From Indolivaga alginatilytica (GTDB taxonomy: Bacteria; Bacteroidota; Bacteroidia; Bacteroidales; Dysgonomonadaceae), in contig NZ_QICL01000012.1 of the NCBI RefSeq assembly GCF_003201355.1, positions 62,001 through 126,000 on the forward strand: a stretch of DNA of 64,000 nucleotides. The letters run 5' to 3'. The position numbers and the translations under genes were made by a program. Position 1 is the stretch's first letter. Each line of letters starts with the position of its first letter. The notes below the pieces were generated by a model. The model searched no databases. It saw only the letters and a program-made list of their open reading frames with translations, and had not been told where the DNA came from. Shown here piece by piece: positions 56,592-64,000 of this stretch.

Positions 56592-57353
56592 TTACAATAT
56601 ATCTAACTCTAAACCATCAAATGATAAGAAAACATTTTCGGGTAATATTTTCGCCATTTCGGCATGTAATCCAAAATGGTGATTCATATGAGTAAGATAA
56701 GTTTTACGGGGAGCTATCCTCTTTATCTTTTCCAAAGCCTGATCCAAATTTTGGTGAGATACATGTTCTCTTATACGAAGTGCATTTATTACTAAAACGT
56801 CGAGCCCTTCCAGTTTATCATATTCTTCCTCCGGAATAAATTTAAGATCGGTAAGGTAAGCAAAGTTCCCGATCCTATAGCCAACTATGGGGAGCGTACC
56901 ATGCATTAGTTTGATAGGGATAACCTCTATCCCTCCTGCTACAAAAAAAGGCTTTAAACTTATTTCGTTTAAAGCAATTATAGGTATACCCGGATATTTC
57001 TCTTCTGTAAAACAATATGGAATTCTTGATTTTAATGCTTCTGAAACATATTGCTCTAAATAGATCTCAATATCTCCAAATTTGCAAAAGGGACGTAAAT
57101 CGTCAATTCCTCCCACATGGTCGTAATGTTCATGAGTTATTAAAAGTGCATCAATGGGTAAAAAATTAATCCCCAACATCTGCTGTCTAAAATCGGGACC
57201 GCAATCTATCAGTATAGACTTACCTTCTATATAAACAATAACCGATGCTCTTAATCTATTATTCCGCTTATCAGTTGATCTACATACATCACATTGGCAG
57301 CCAATTTCGGGTACTCCGGTTGAAGTTCCTGTGCCTAAAAATCTTACACGCAT
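56592..57353 (-). CDS. MBL-fold metal-dependent hydrolase, PhnP-like
   Basis: It has 253 residues. It starts MRVRFLGTGTSTGVPEIGCQCDVC, with the two-Cys motif CQCDVC of the PhnP/ElaC-related group. The metal site is ITHEHYDHVGGIDD (about 74-87), with further His in the LMHGTLP and LTHMNHHFG regions. It is probably a cyclic phosphodiesterase or related hydrolase. The specific substrate is not known. Confidence 0.8.
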   Translation of the reverse strand: MRVRFLGTGTSTGVPEIGCQCDVCRSTDKRNNRLRASVIVYIEGKSILIDCGPDFRQQMLGINFLPIDALLITHEHYDHVGGIDDLRPFCKFGDIEIYLEQYVSEALKSRIPYCFTEEKYPGIPIIALNEISLKPFFVAGGIEVIPIKLMHGTLPIVGYRIGNFAYLTDLKFIPEEEYDKLEGLDVLVINALRIREHVSHQNLDQALEKIKRIAPRKTYLTHMNHHFGLHAEMAKILPENVFLSFDGLELDIL

Positions 57354-57362
57354 AATCTACAT

Positions 57363-57390
57363 TAAGGCATCATGCCTCTTATTATTTTAG
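57363..57390 (-). repeat. intergenic hairpin repeat, copy 30 (covaried hp3)
   Basis: AAGGCATCATGCCTCTTATT, then ATTTTAG. hp3 is AGGCAT-C-ATGCCT instead of AGGTCT-C-AGACCT: two paired positions changed and the stem kept. hp3 faces the MBL gene start. Confidence 0.65.
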
Positions 57391-57561
57391 TAAACAGATA
57401 TACCAAAGATAGCTATGATTAAAAGATACAGCAATAAATTCATTAAATATTTTACAGTATTTAAGCTCTCATTCCGTTTTATTTCTTTGGGTAAATATAC
57501 CACTCCAACTAATTATAGTAATTAGATACAGCAAGAGATAATTGGCATTCCCCAGAAATAA

Positions 57562-57597
57562 AAATGGCTATTTCATTTTCAGAAATAGCCATTTATT
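57562..57597. terminator. terminator of the SPOR lipoprotein gene
   Basis: AAATGGCTATTTC (57562-57574) pairs perfectly with GAAATAGCCATTT (57582-57594) with a 7-nt loop. Confidence 0.85.
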
Positions 57598-57619
57598 AAG
57601 TCTTTATATTTTGACCTGA

Positions 57620-58141
57620 TTAGTATTGTCTTTGCAATATCCAAAGATCGTCAAACGGTATACCGTATGTTCTTCTAAGAACATCGCTCGAACCGCTAGC
57701 CAAATATTTGTCACGAATAGTATTTCTTTCGTTTACAGCAGCAGCTTTATCATCGTAGCTTGCTATAATCACACGATACATACCTTGTTCGTTTTGGGCT
57801 AAGATAATTCTGTAACCTTCTTGTTCCATTCTGGCTTTCAATGCTTCAGCATTAGGTTTCACACTCAAAGAGGCGATAACCACACTATATGCTCTAAGTC
57901 CCGAAGCGTCAGTATCATATACTGGTGTAATTTTTTCTGTTCTTACTTTTTCGTTTGACGCATCTGTGTAAGCAGGATAAGCTGGCTTAGTAACCGGCGT
58001 TGCTGGTTGAGCTTTATTTTCTTCAAGTTCTCTTTCCTTGGCTGCCTCATATACAGATTTATAAGCACTTTGTTTTGGTTTACAAGAACCAAAAGCCACT
58101 AATAATGACAGTGCTAATCCAAATCCCAGTAGTTTATTCAT
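57620..58141 (-). CDS. SPOR-domain lipoprotein
   Basis: A peptidoglycan-binding envelope protein of 173 residues. The lipoprotein signal ends LVAFGSC (Cys at 20). A linker rich in Pro/Ala follows, then the SPOR domain (about 82-160), with YSVVIASLSVKPNAEALKARMEQEGYRIILAQNEQGMYRVII. SPOR domains bind denuded glycan at division sites, but this member has no demonstrated role. The C terminus reads DDLWILQRQY. Confidence 0.88.
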   Translation of the reverse strand: MNKLLGFGLALSLLVAFGSCKPKQSAYKSVYEAAKERELEENKAQPATPVTKPAYPAYTDASNEKVRTEKITPVYDTDASGLRAYSVVIASLSVKPNAEALKARMEQEGYRIILAQNEQGMYRVIIASYDDKAAAVNERNTIRDKYLASGSSDVLRRTYGIPFDDLWILQRQY

Positions 58142-58321
58142 AATCTCGTTGTTAAAAGTTATTTTTACAAAGATAATAATTTCTCCTATATCAAATAACA
58201 GATGAATACTAAAAATAGTTTAACCTCAGAAGGTATCTATAGCCTAATTTTAAGTAATTTCAAGTATTTATAGTTCTATTTTACAGTAATATCTAACAGA
58301 AGTACTTCTATAATAATCAAA

Positions 58322-58345
58322 ATAGTAAAAAGACCCGAGACTTTA
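58322..58345 (+). repeat. intergenic hairpin repeat, copy 31 (degenerate)
   Basis: AAAAAGACCCGAGACTTTA. The last bases form the TAA stop of the 58343 gene (minus strand). Confidence 0.6.
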
Positions 58346-58753
58346 ATATTTTTTGAAATATAAAATCTCCTCTTCCGACTCTAATATCAATGCTGATGAG
58401 GTATTCTTTTTTATAATAAAATTTCGAGACAGGTTATTCCATCCTAAACACGTATCGCATTCATAAGGACGGAAACTATCCCAAATAAGATCGACTTTTA
58501 TTTCACCTCCTGATACACTATAATTACCAAACCCCATAAAGGTTTCAGTATCTGAGGTCAATTTCAAATACTGAAAGACATTTCTGTCGAAAGAATAGAA
58601 GATGGTATCCACATCCTGCTTCTTTCCATCCGAAGTTTCTATTTGGTTTAGCTGCCATCGACCTTCCAGATTCGAATTCTCGTCATCACCACAAGAATAA
58701 AAACCCAATAAGGAGAAGAAAAGAATTAGCAGACTTAATTTTCGAAAATTCAT
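58343..58753 (-). CDS. lipocalin-like lipoprotein
   Basis: It has 136 residues. The lipoprotein signal ends LLGFYSC (Cys about 21), followed by GDDENS. The mature part has the pattern LEGRWQLNQIETSDGK (about 29-44) and alternating strands, as in small lipocalin-like Bacteroidetes proteins. Two Cys (CDTC) lie mid-protein. The ligand is unknown. Its stop lies in repeat copy 31. Confidence 0.7.
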   Translation of the reverse strand: MNFRKLSLLILFFSLLGFYSCGDDENSNLEGRWQLNQIETSDGKKQDVDTIFYSFDRNVFQYLKLTSDTETFMGFGNYSVSGGEIKVDLIWDSFRPYECDTCLGWNNLSRNFIIKKNTSSALILESEEEILYFKKY

Positions 58754-58779
58754 TAGCCTATTTATATTTTATAGAGGGC

Positions 58780-58810
58780 TAAAAAGCCAATAAGACGGTC
58801 TGAGACCTTA
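58780..58810 (+). repeat. intergenic hairpin repeat, copy 32
   Basis: AAAAAGCCAATAAGACGGTC, TGAGACCTTA. hp3 GGTCTGAGACC at 58797-58807, and the TTA after it is the serS stop codon (minus strand). hp1 and hp2 are absent. Confidence 0.8.
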
Positions 58811-60082
58811 ATTTATTATATCGAATCCAGTATAGGGAACCAAAGCCTTAGGGATATGTATCCCATCCGGTTTCTGATTATTCTCGAGCAAAGCCGCTAC
58901 AATTCGAGGCAAAGCCAATGCACTGCCATTTAAGGTATGCACCAGTTGGGTTTTCTTATATTCTGTAGTACGGTATCTGCATTTAAGGCGGTTGGCCTGA
59001 AAGCTTTCGAAATTAGACACAGAGCTTACCTCCAACCAACGTTTTTGGGCAGCGGAAAATACTTCGAAATCGAATGTCAATGCAGAAGTAAAACTCATAT
59101 CCCCACCACAAAGGCGAAGTATACGCCACGGTAATCCCAATTCCTCAACCAACGATTCAACATGATTTACCATTTCTTTCAATGATTCATATGAATGTTC
59201 GGGAGTATCTATACGTACAATCTCTACTTTATCGAACTGGTGTAAACGGTTCAATCCGCGAACATCCTTTCCATAAGAACCTGCTTCTCGCCTGAAACAT
59301 GCCGAATAGGCTGTATTTTTGACCGGAAGGTCTTTTTCTTCCAGAATAACATCGCGATATATATTTGTAACCGGAACTTCCGCTGTCGGTATAAGATACA
59401 AATCGTCCAAAGTCGCATGATACATCTGACCTTCTTTATCGGGAAGATTACCAGTTCCGTAACCCGAAGCTGCATTCACAACGTATGGTGGCTGAACTTC
59501 GATATATCCGGCATCACGTGCTTTATCTAAAAAGAAGTTTATAAGCGCTCTTTGCAGACGGGCACCTTTTCCTTTATATACAGGAAAACCTGCACCTGCA
59601 ATCTTTACTCCCAATTCAAAATCTATCAGATCGTATTTTTTTGCCAAGTCCCAGTGAGGAAGAGCTTCATCTCCCAAATCAGGAATAGCACCTCCTGTTT
59701 TAATCTCAACATTATCTTCTGCAACCCGACCCTCCGGAACTTCATCCGCAGGTAGATTAGGTATAAGTACAAGCATTTCCTGCACCTGCATCTCAGCATC
59801 TTTAAGATCTGCTTCCAATACTTGAATACGACCTTTAACCTCTTGTACAAAAGAACGTTGGTTTTCGGCTTCGTCTTTCTTTCCCTCTTTCATCAAAGCA
59901 CCAATGCTTTTCGATTTGGCATTTACATCCGCAAGAAGTCCGTCTAACTCAGTTTGTATATCTCTACGTCTTTTATCTTCGCCCAACACTTTGTAGATGA
60001 TTTCTTTTCCATCAAAATGCTTTTTAGCTAACTTTTTTATAACAGCCTCAGGGTTATCATTAATTGTCTTGATCGTTAACAT
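58808..60082 (-). CDS. serS: seryl-tRNA synthetase
   Basis: It charges tRNA-Ser. It has 424 residues. The N-terminal coiled-coil arm (about 30-100) binds the tRNA. Class II motif 2 is NTAYSACFRREAGSYGKD, with QFDKVEIV after it, and motif 3 is TLNGSALALPRIVAALLENNQ with the catalytic Arg. The TAA stop is part of repeat copy 32. Confidence 0.97.
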   Translation of the reverse strand: MLTIKTINDNPEAVIKKLAKKHFDGKEIIYKVLGEDKRRRDIQTELDGLLADVNAKSKSIGALMKEGKKDEAENQRSFVQEVKGRIQVLEADLKDAEMQVQEMLVLIPNLPADEVPEGRVAEDNVEIKTGGAIPDLGDEALPHWDLAKKYDLIDFELGVKIAGAGFPVYKGKGARLQRALINFFLDKARDAGYIEVQPPYVVNAASGYGTGNLPDKEGQMYHATLDDLYLIPTAEVPVTNIYRDVILEEKDLPVKNTAYSACFRREAGSYGKDVRGLNRLHQFDKVEIVRIDTPEHSYESLKEMVNHVESLVEELGLPWRILRLCGGDMSFTSALTFDFEVFSAAQKRWLEVSSVSNFESFQANRLKCRYRTTEYKKTQLVHTLNGSALALPRIVAALLENNQKPDGIHIPKALVPYTGFDIIN

Positions 60083-60184
60083 CTTATTCTTTACTATTTA
60101 GATATTGGAAATATTTATCAAAACCGGTAATACTACAAGAGATTTTTAGAACCTTAACTCGCGTGTTATTATCAATTTGACGAA

Positions 60185-60192
60185 CAAAGGTA
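60185..60192 (-). promoter_or_regulatory. possible -7 box for serS
   Basis: On the minus strand TACCTTTG, 103 bp before the serS start. No clear -33 element. Confidence 0.35.
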
Positions 60193-60351
60193 TAAATATT
60201 TTAAGTCACTTCTAAGAGGTTAGTATATATAAATAAGAAAAAAGTAAATTCAGTGAATATTCCGAAAAATTCATAAACTCGCATAAGTAATATAGAGGGC
60301 TATGGAGATTTTTAGTACTTTTACCTCTCCAAAATATAATTTTTACTTAGA

Positions 60352-61389
60352 ATGCGGTTATTAGTCATTATAATTATCCTCTTGTTCTCTTGTTCAACTA
60401 TATCATATACACAGCCTACATCTGACAAATTAATCAGAAAAGGTGTCAGCCTCCACGACAAAGGACGCTATCAGGATGCTATCAGTTATTACCAGCAAGC
60501 GCTAAAGGCTAATCCGTCTTCCATGTCTGCAACCTACGAAATGGCATTGTCCTATCTTCATCTTAAGGATTATGATAATGCACTGAAATATAGCACTAAA
60601 GTTATAAACGCCAATTTCAAACCTCTTCTGGTAGATGCTTACTGCGTAAAGAGCACAGCTCTTGCCGATATGAATAAACTGGATCAATCCGTCAAATTAT
60701 TAAATGAAGCTTTGGAAAGATGTGGAGACGAGTACCTGCTTCATTACAATCTGGGATTAAGTTATTTTAAAGCTAAAAACTTAAAGCTCTCTATTTTCCA
60801 TTTGCAAAAAGCCATTGAAATAGATACCACTCACCCCAGTGCCTTTTTACTATACGCTTATGTGTTAAGTGATTCGGACAGATGGATACAAAGCTTTCTA
60901 TCGTTCCACTTCTTCTTATTGCTTGAGCCGAATACCGATCGATCTAAAGATGCATTCGGTGAAATGTATGATATTATCACACAAAAAATTCCGGCAAATT
61001 CCCCTCGGTTGACTCCTGAAGATGGTATTGACAGACAAAAAATATACGATCAGCTTCGAACCATGCAGCCTAAGGTTGAAGATCAGCGGTTTCAATATGC
61101 TTATTTTGAACAAGCATCGCGAACCATCTTTTTCACTTTGAGCCAAATGCAGAACGATACTCGCAAAGGTATGTTATGGGATTTTTACGTCCCTATTTAC
61201 ACGGAAATACTAGAGTCGGGATATTTCGAAACGTATTGCAGGTATGTAAGCGTCTCTTATTTTCCGGTCTCGCTCGAATGGTGGAACAATAACACGGCTA
61301 AAGTAGACGGTTTTATCTCCTGGTTTGAAGACGGGCAAGGTTCAACGGTTGATAATGAAGATGATTTTGGAGATGACTCGGATTTATGA
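60352..61389 (+). CDS. TPR-repeat protein
   Basis: It has 345 residues. A signal-like or lipoprotein N terminus (MRLLVIIIILLFSCS, with Cys at about 14) is followed by several tetratricopeptide repeats (about 25-190), for example GRYQDAISYYQQALKANPSS and LSIFHLQKAIEIDTTHPSAF. The C-terminal region (about 200-345) is unrecognised and ends in an acidic tail DNEDDFGDDSDL. It is upstream of the ECF sigma operon and may be transcribed with it. Confidence 0.8.
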   Translation: MRLLVIIIILLFSCSTISYTQPTSDKLIRKGVSLHDKGRYQDAISYYQQALKANPSSMSATYEMALSYLHLKDYDNALKYSTKVINANFKPLLVDAYCVKSTALADMNKLDQSVKLLNEALERCGDEYLLHYNLGLSYFKAKNLKLSIFHLQKAIEIDTTHPSAFLLYAYVLSDSDRWIQSFLSFHFFLLLEPNTDRSKDAFGEMYDIITQKIPANSPRLTPEDGIDRQKIYDQLRTMQPKVEDQRFQYAYFEQASRTIFFTLSQMQNDTRKGMLWDFYVPIYTEILESGYFETYCRYVSVSYFPVSLEWWNNNTAKVDGFISWFEDGQGSTVDNEDDFGDDSDL

Positions 61390-61458
61390 TAATTCAGTTA
61401 CAAGTAAATGCAATTGCTTGTTCACTAATTTTCTTGTAACTTGTAACTAATAAAAAAA

Positions 61459-62010
61459 ATGACAGAAGCGGAAGAAGCTCTATTAGTTAAAAGACTATTG
61501 GATGAGAAGACCCAAAGGGATGCTTTCTCTGTTTTGGTTAAGTCGTTCAGTGAGCGGCTTTATTGGCAGATCAGGAAAATTGTTATTTCCCATGAAGATG
61601 CCAACGATGTCCTGCAAAACGCATTTATCAAGGTATGGACTAATATCGACAGTTTCAGAGGTGACTCTAAATTGACGACCTGGCTATATAAAATAGCCAT
61701 CAACGAGAGTATCTCTTTTATAAATAAGCAACGACAACAACAAAACGTACCGTTGGATGACAGTGACAACTTTCTGGAAGCAAAACTCGAAAGCGATTCT
61801 TATTTTGACGGTGACGAAGCACAGTTGAAGCTGCAAAAAGCAATACTCACTTTACCTGAAAAACAAAGGATAGTCTTCAATTTGAAGTATTTTGAAGAAA
61901 TGAAATACGAGGAGATGTCTGAAGTTCTCGACACCTCTGTAGGAGCCCTCAAAGCATCTTATCATCATGCTGTGAAAAAAATTGAAGATTTTTTATCACT
62001 ATCCAATTAA
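61459..62010 (+). CDS. RNA polymerase ECF sigma factor
   Basis: An alternative sigma factor of 183 residues. Region 2 (about 20-88) contains SHEDANDVLQNAFIKVWTNIDSFRGDSKLTTWLYKIA. Region 4 is near EKQRIVFNLKYFEEMKYEEMSEVLDTSVGALKASYHHAVKKI (about 134-175), with its HTH. It is the first gene of a three-gene unit with a small membrane protein and an exported helical protein, an arrangement typical of Bacteroidetes stress operons. Confidence 0.92.
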   Translation: MTEAEEALLVKRLLDEKTQRDAFSVLVKSFSERLYWQIRKIVISHEDANDVLQNAFIKVWTNIDSFRGDSKLTTWLYKIAINESISFINKQRQQQNVPLDDSDNFLEAKLESDSYFDGDEAQLKLQKAILTLPEKQRIVFNLKYFEEMKYEEMSEVLDTSVGALKASYHHAVKKIEDFLSLSN

Positions 62011-62058
62011 ACCTTTTTCATTTTAAAGAGTCTATAATATACTCAAAAGATTAGTAGT

Positions 62059-62409
62059 ATGTTGAACAATATCGAAAAAAACAATCCGTTCAGAGTTCCG
62101 GAAAATTACTTTCAGAATTTCAATGAAGAAATCATGAATAAACTGCCGGAAAAGAAGGAGCAAAAGAAAATTGTTCCTCTATGGAAGTCTGTTGGTAAGT
62201 GGGTGGCTGCCGCAGCTGTGGTTACAGGCATTGCTGTACTGGGAACTAATTATATGGAGAACCATTCTCCTGATATTAATAACTTCTCAAAAGAAAGCTA
62301 TGCCCCTGCTGATGAAAATTTGGTTTCTCTGGAAAACGATTATTATCAGTTTCTGGAAGACGAAGCAACACAATTGGTCTACAAAGACGCAGTTTACAGT
62401 GTAGAATAA
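62059..62409 (+). CDS. small membrane protein, probable anti-sigma factor
   Basis: It has 116 residues. An N-terminal motif NPFRVPENYFQNFNEEIMNKLPEKKE (about 9-34), common in proteins co-encoded with Bacteroidetes ECF sigma factors, is followed by one membrane helix (about 47-65: WVAAAAVVTGIAVLGTNYM) and an acidic outer part. The position next to the sigma gene suggests it holds the sigma factor inactive (inference). It lacks a zinc-binding HxxxCxxC anti-sigma motif. Confidence 0.7.
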   Translation: MLNNIEKNNPFRVPENYFQNFNEEIMNKLPEKKEQKKIVPLWKSVGKWVAAAAVVTGIAVLGTNYMENHSPDINNFSKESYAPADENLVSLENDYYQFLEDEATQLVYKDAVYSVE

Positions 62410-62410
62410 T

Positions 62411-62504
62411 TAAAGGTCGCAGACCTTTTTATTACTTTGGTAAGCATAACAGCAATAGTCTGTTATAATTCGAAAGGATATCATTAAATGCTTCTGTTTA
62501 CTTA
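62411..62504 (-). repeat. intergenic hairpin repeat, copy 33 (full)
   Basis: hp3 AAAGGTCGCAGACCTTTTTA, linker TTACTTTGGTAAG, hp2 ATAACAG..CTGTTAT, hp1 GAAAGGATATCATTAAATGC. All three stems are recognisable. It starts 2 bp after the stop of the 62059 gene, inside the sigma operon. Confidence 0.9.
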
Positions 62505-62548
62505 ATAAAGCATCGCATTAATATTAAATATTACTTAAATACAAGATT

Positions 62549-63016
62549 ATGCAACATAAGAATATTTTACTTCTTCTCGTACTTTCCATCTTTTCTTATT
62601 TTCCATTATCAGCGCAAGAGCATTCGCATAGTGGAAACTTCGATATAGATGCATTCAAGAAGAAAAGAGCCGAATTTATTATAGAAAAAGTAAATCTGAC
62701 TGATGCAGAGGCCAAAGCTTTTATTCCTCTCGCCAATGAGTTGCTGGATAAACGCTTTGAATTAAACAGAGCGATAAGAAAAGAATCCAGAGAACTTCGT
62801 AAGAAAAGCAATAAAACAAATGCCGATTACGAACGATTACTCGAAGCAAGCAGTACCGTTAAAATAAAAGAAGCTCAACTCGAACAAGAATATCTGCAAA
62901 AATTCAAAAAGGTTTTATCTGCCGAAAAAATATATAAATATAAACAAGCAGATGCCGAGTATATGAAAGAATTGGTAGACACTAAATCAGGAAGAGAAAG
63001 ATCCAGAAGAAAATAA
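62549..63016 (+). CDS. exported helical protein, Spy/CpxP-like
   Basis: It has 155 residues with signal peptide MQHKNILLLLVLSIFSYFPLSAQ. The mature part is almost entirely helical and charged: DIDAFKKKRAEFIIEKVNLTDAEAKAFIPLANEL, then KKFKKVLSAEKIYKYKQAD. This LTxxQ-like architecture resembles periplasmic chaperones of the Spy/CpxP type. Co-location with a sigma factor supports an envelope-stress role (inference). Confidence 0.75.
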   Translation: MQHKNILLLLVLSIFSYFPLSAQEHSHSGNFDIDAFKKKRAEFIIEKVNLTDAEAKAFIPLANELLDKRFELNRAIRKESRELRKKSNKTNADYERLLEASSTVKIKEAQLEQEYLQKFKKVLSAEKIYKYKQADAEYMKELVDTKSGRERSRRK

Positions 63017-63028
63017 TCGGGAAATTTC

Positions 63029-63058
63029 TTTGAGTTTTATTTTTTCTTACTATATTTG
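63029..63058 (+). promoter_or_regulatory. promoter of the histidine operon
   Basis: TTTG (63029-63032) and TATATTTG (63051-63058) with 18 bp between, the best -33/-7 match in the window. Transcription should start near 63065, about 16 bp before the leader ATG. Confidence 0.75.
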
Positions 63059-63081
63059 TCTTTGTATAAAAAATATTAATA

Positions 63082-63135
63082 ATGACAAGACAATTACATC
63101 ATCATCACCTCTATTTCTCTTCATTTGGTAAGTGA
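63082..63135 (+). CDS. hisL: his operon leader peptide with four consecutive His codons
   Basis: An ORF of 17 codons, ATG to TGA: MTRQLHHHHLYFSSFGK. Four His codons in a row (63097-63108) allow translation to sense charged His-tRNA. The last codons GGT AAG T (63127-63133) are also one arm of a candidate antiterminator with ACTTACC at 63179-63185. A ribosome ending at TGA would cover this arm and let the terminator form, while a ribosome stalled at His would leave it free. The ORF is directly downstream of a good promoter and upstream of hisG. Confidence 0.85.
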   Translation: MTRQLHHHHLYFSSFGK

Positions 63136-63174
63136 GGTCTTATTATGATGTATTTTCAAAATAACACAAGAAGT

Positions 63175-63211
63175 AAAGACTTACCTAGATATAGGTGAGT
63201 CTTTTTTTTTT
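63175..63211 (+). terminator. his attenuator terminator
   Basis: AAAGACTTACCTA (63175-63187) pairs with TAGGTGAGTCTTT (63192-63204), 13 bp with one G-U wobble and a GATA loop. A run of T follows. It lies between the leader peptide and hisG. Confidence 0.9.
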
Positions 63212-63234
63212 AACTTAATCACTTTAATAAATAT

Positions 63235-64000
63235 ATGCTACGCATTGCTATCCAATCAAAAGGTCGTCTATTTGAAGAAACAATGGAACTTCTACAAGAG
63301 GCTGGTATCAAACTTAATAATAAGAAGAGAACATTACTTGTTCCCGTAAAAGGTTTTGATGTAGAAATTCTATTTCTCCGAGACGATGATATTCCTCAGG
63401 CTGTTGCCACAGGCGTAGCCGATGTTGGAATTGTTGGAGAAAACGAATTCGTAGAGAAAAAAGAAGGCTCACTAATCACCAAACGTCTCGGGTTCAGTAA
63501 ATGTCGCTTATCGTTGGCTATTCCGAAAGATATTGACTATATAGATCTAAACTGGTTTCACAACAAGACAATCGCAACCTCTTACCCCCACATACTAAAG
63601 AAATACTTAGCTGATAATTCTATAGAATCAGAAATACATGTTATTTCGGGATCTGTTGAAATCGCACCAAGTATAGGGCTTGCTGATGCTATATTCGATA
63701 TTGTGAGTTCAGGTAGTACACTAGTAAGTAACAGGCTTAAAGAGGTGGCAGTTGTAATGCAATCCGAAGCATTATTAATTGCAAACAACAGCCTATCAGA
63801 AGAGAAAAAAGCAATATTAGACGAATTAATATTCAGAATAGAATCAGTGCAGTTCGCAGAAGGTAAAAAATATATTTTGCTGAATGCGCCTAATGACAAG
63901 GTCGAAGATATTATTTCACTTCTACCGGGTATGAAAAGCCCTACAGTGATGCCTCTGGCTGAATCGGGATGGAGTTCTATACATTCCGTAATCTCTGAAA
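63235..64000 (+). CDS. hisG: ATP phosphoribosyltransferase (3' end outside window)
   Basis: First enzyme of histidine synthesis, joining ATP and PRPP. The frame is open from the ATG at 63235 to the window end (255 codons). It begins MLRIAIQSKGRLFEETMELL. The family blocks GVADVGIVGENEFVEK (about 60-75) and a PRPP-binding SGSVEIAPSIGLADAIFDIVSSGSTL (about 140-165) are visible. The long form, with its C-terminal regulatory domain, is suggested by PGMKSPTVMPLAESGWSSIHSV near the end. Confidence 0.97.
   Translation, partial: MLRIAIQSKGRLFEETMELLQEAGIKLNNKKRTLLVPVKGFDVEILFLRDDDIPQAVATGVADVGIVGENEFVEKKEGSLITKRLGFSKCRLSLAIPKDIDYIDLNWFHNKTIATSYPHILKKYLADNSIESEIHVISGSVEIAPSIGLADAIFDIVSSGSTLVSNRLKEVAVVMQSEALLIANNSLSEEKKAILDELIFRIESVQFAEGKKYILLNAPNDKVEDIISLLPGMKSPTVMPLAESGWSSIHSVISE

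Noticed and set aside
60140-60165. A possible repeat copy upstream of serS (AGAACCTTAACTCG)
   Set aside because: The second arm is missing and the spacing to serS does not fit the pattern.
60352-61389. TPR protein as part of a phage or secretion system
   Set aside because: No supporting neighbours; it is next to the ECF sigma unit and looks like a general envelope or cytosolic TPR protein.

Overview
The window reads as a chromosomal segment of an AT-rich member of the Bacteroidales. This is inferred from BACON, DUF4294 and DUF177 proteins, many lipoproteins with a very short SP-II signal, a GTPase-defective EF-G paralogue, ECF sigma operon architecture, and promoter boxes of the Bacteroidetes type (TAnnTTTG) without clear Shine-Dalgarno sequences. 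A Dysgonomonas-like genus is plausible but is only a guess. No rRNA, tRNA, CRISPR array or intact mobile element was seen.

Layout. 1-4569 is the F-type ATP synthase operon (end of atpB, then atpE, F, H, A, G). 4641-12427 holds a lipoprotein, a GH78 rhamnosidase, gapA, a secreted endonuclease I, glyA and an NTF2-like protein. 12433-18588 holds aroC-apbE, an outer-membrane protein, a lone terminase-small-subunit-like DNA-binding protein, a DMP19 lipoprotein and a POT peptide transporter. 18999-28382 holds the EF-G2 paralogue, a ROK kinase, an M3 peptidase and the DUF177-rpmF-fabH-era cluster. 28736-34504 holds DUF4294, udk, three envelope-type genes on the minus strand, a 467-bp structured repeat, and a secreted YhcH protein. 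34936-46606 holds lepA-BACON-flavin reductase, speA, a VOC protein, a GH28 polygalacturonase, EcsC, mlaEF and xth. 46823-57353 holds sufC-sufD-sufS (no sufB next to them), an EEP-family protein, a NupG-type transporter, rsmI, a coiled-coil lipoprotein, a YjjG-type phosphatase, an aspartate-dehydrogenase-like protein and an MBL hydrolase. 57620-64000 holds a SPOR lipoprotein, a lipocalin-like lipoprotein, serS, a TPR protein, an ECF sigma operon, and the start of a histidine operon: promoter, a 17-codon leader peptide with four consecutive His codons, an attenuator, and the 5' part of hisG.

The most striking feature is a dispersed intergenic repeat present about 33 times. A full copy is about 90 bp and folds into three hairpins: hp1 (AAAGTAT/ATACTTT), hp2 (ATAACAG/CTGTTAT) and hp3 (AAGGTCT/AGACCTT), with a conserved ACCAAAGCAATAAAAA linker between hp2 and hp3. 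Several copies carry compensatory changes in the stems. The hp3 end nearly always faces the nearest gene, lying either just before its start codon or at its stop codon, and five genes (atpA, glyA, the EF-G2 gene, era and the EEP gene) are bracketed by inverted copies. Seven stop codons and the sufS start codon lie inside copies. Read from a stop codon outward, hp3 plus the following T-run looks like an intrinsic terminator. I do not recognise it as a named family.

In the feature list, repeat strand '+' means hp1-hp2-hp3 read left to right, so hp3 is at the right end.
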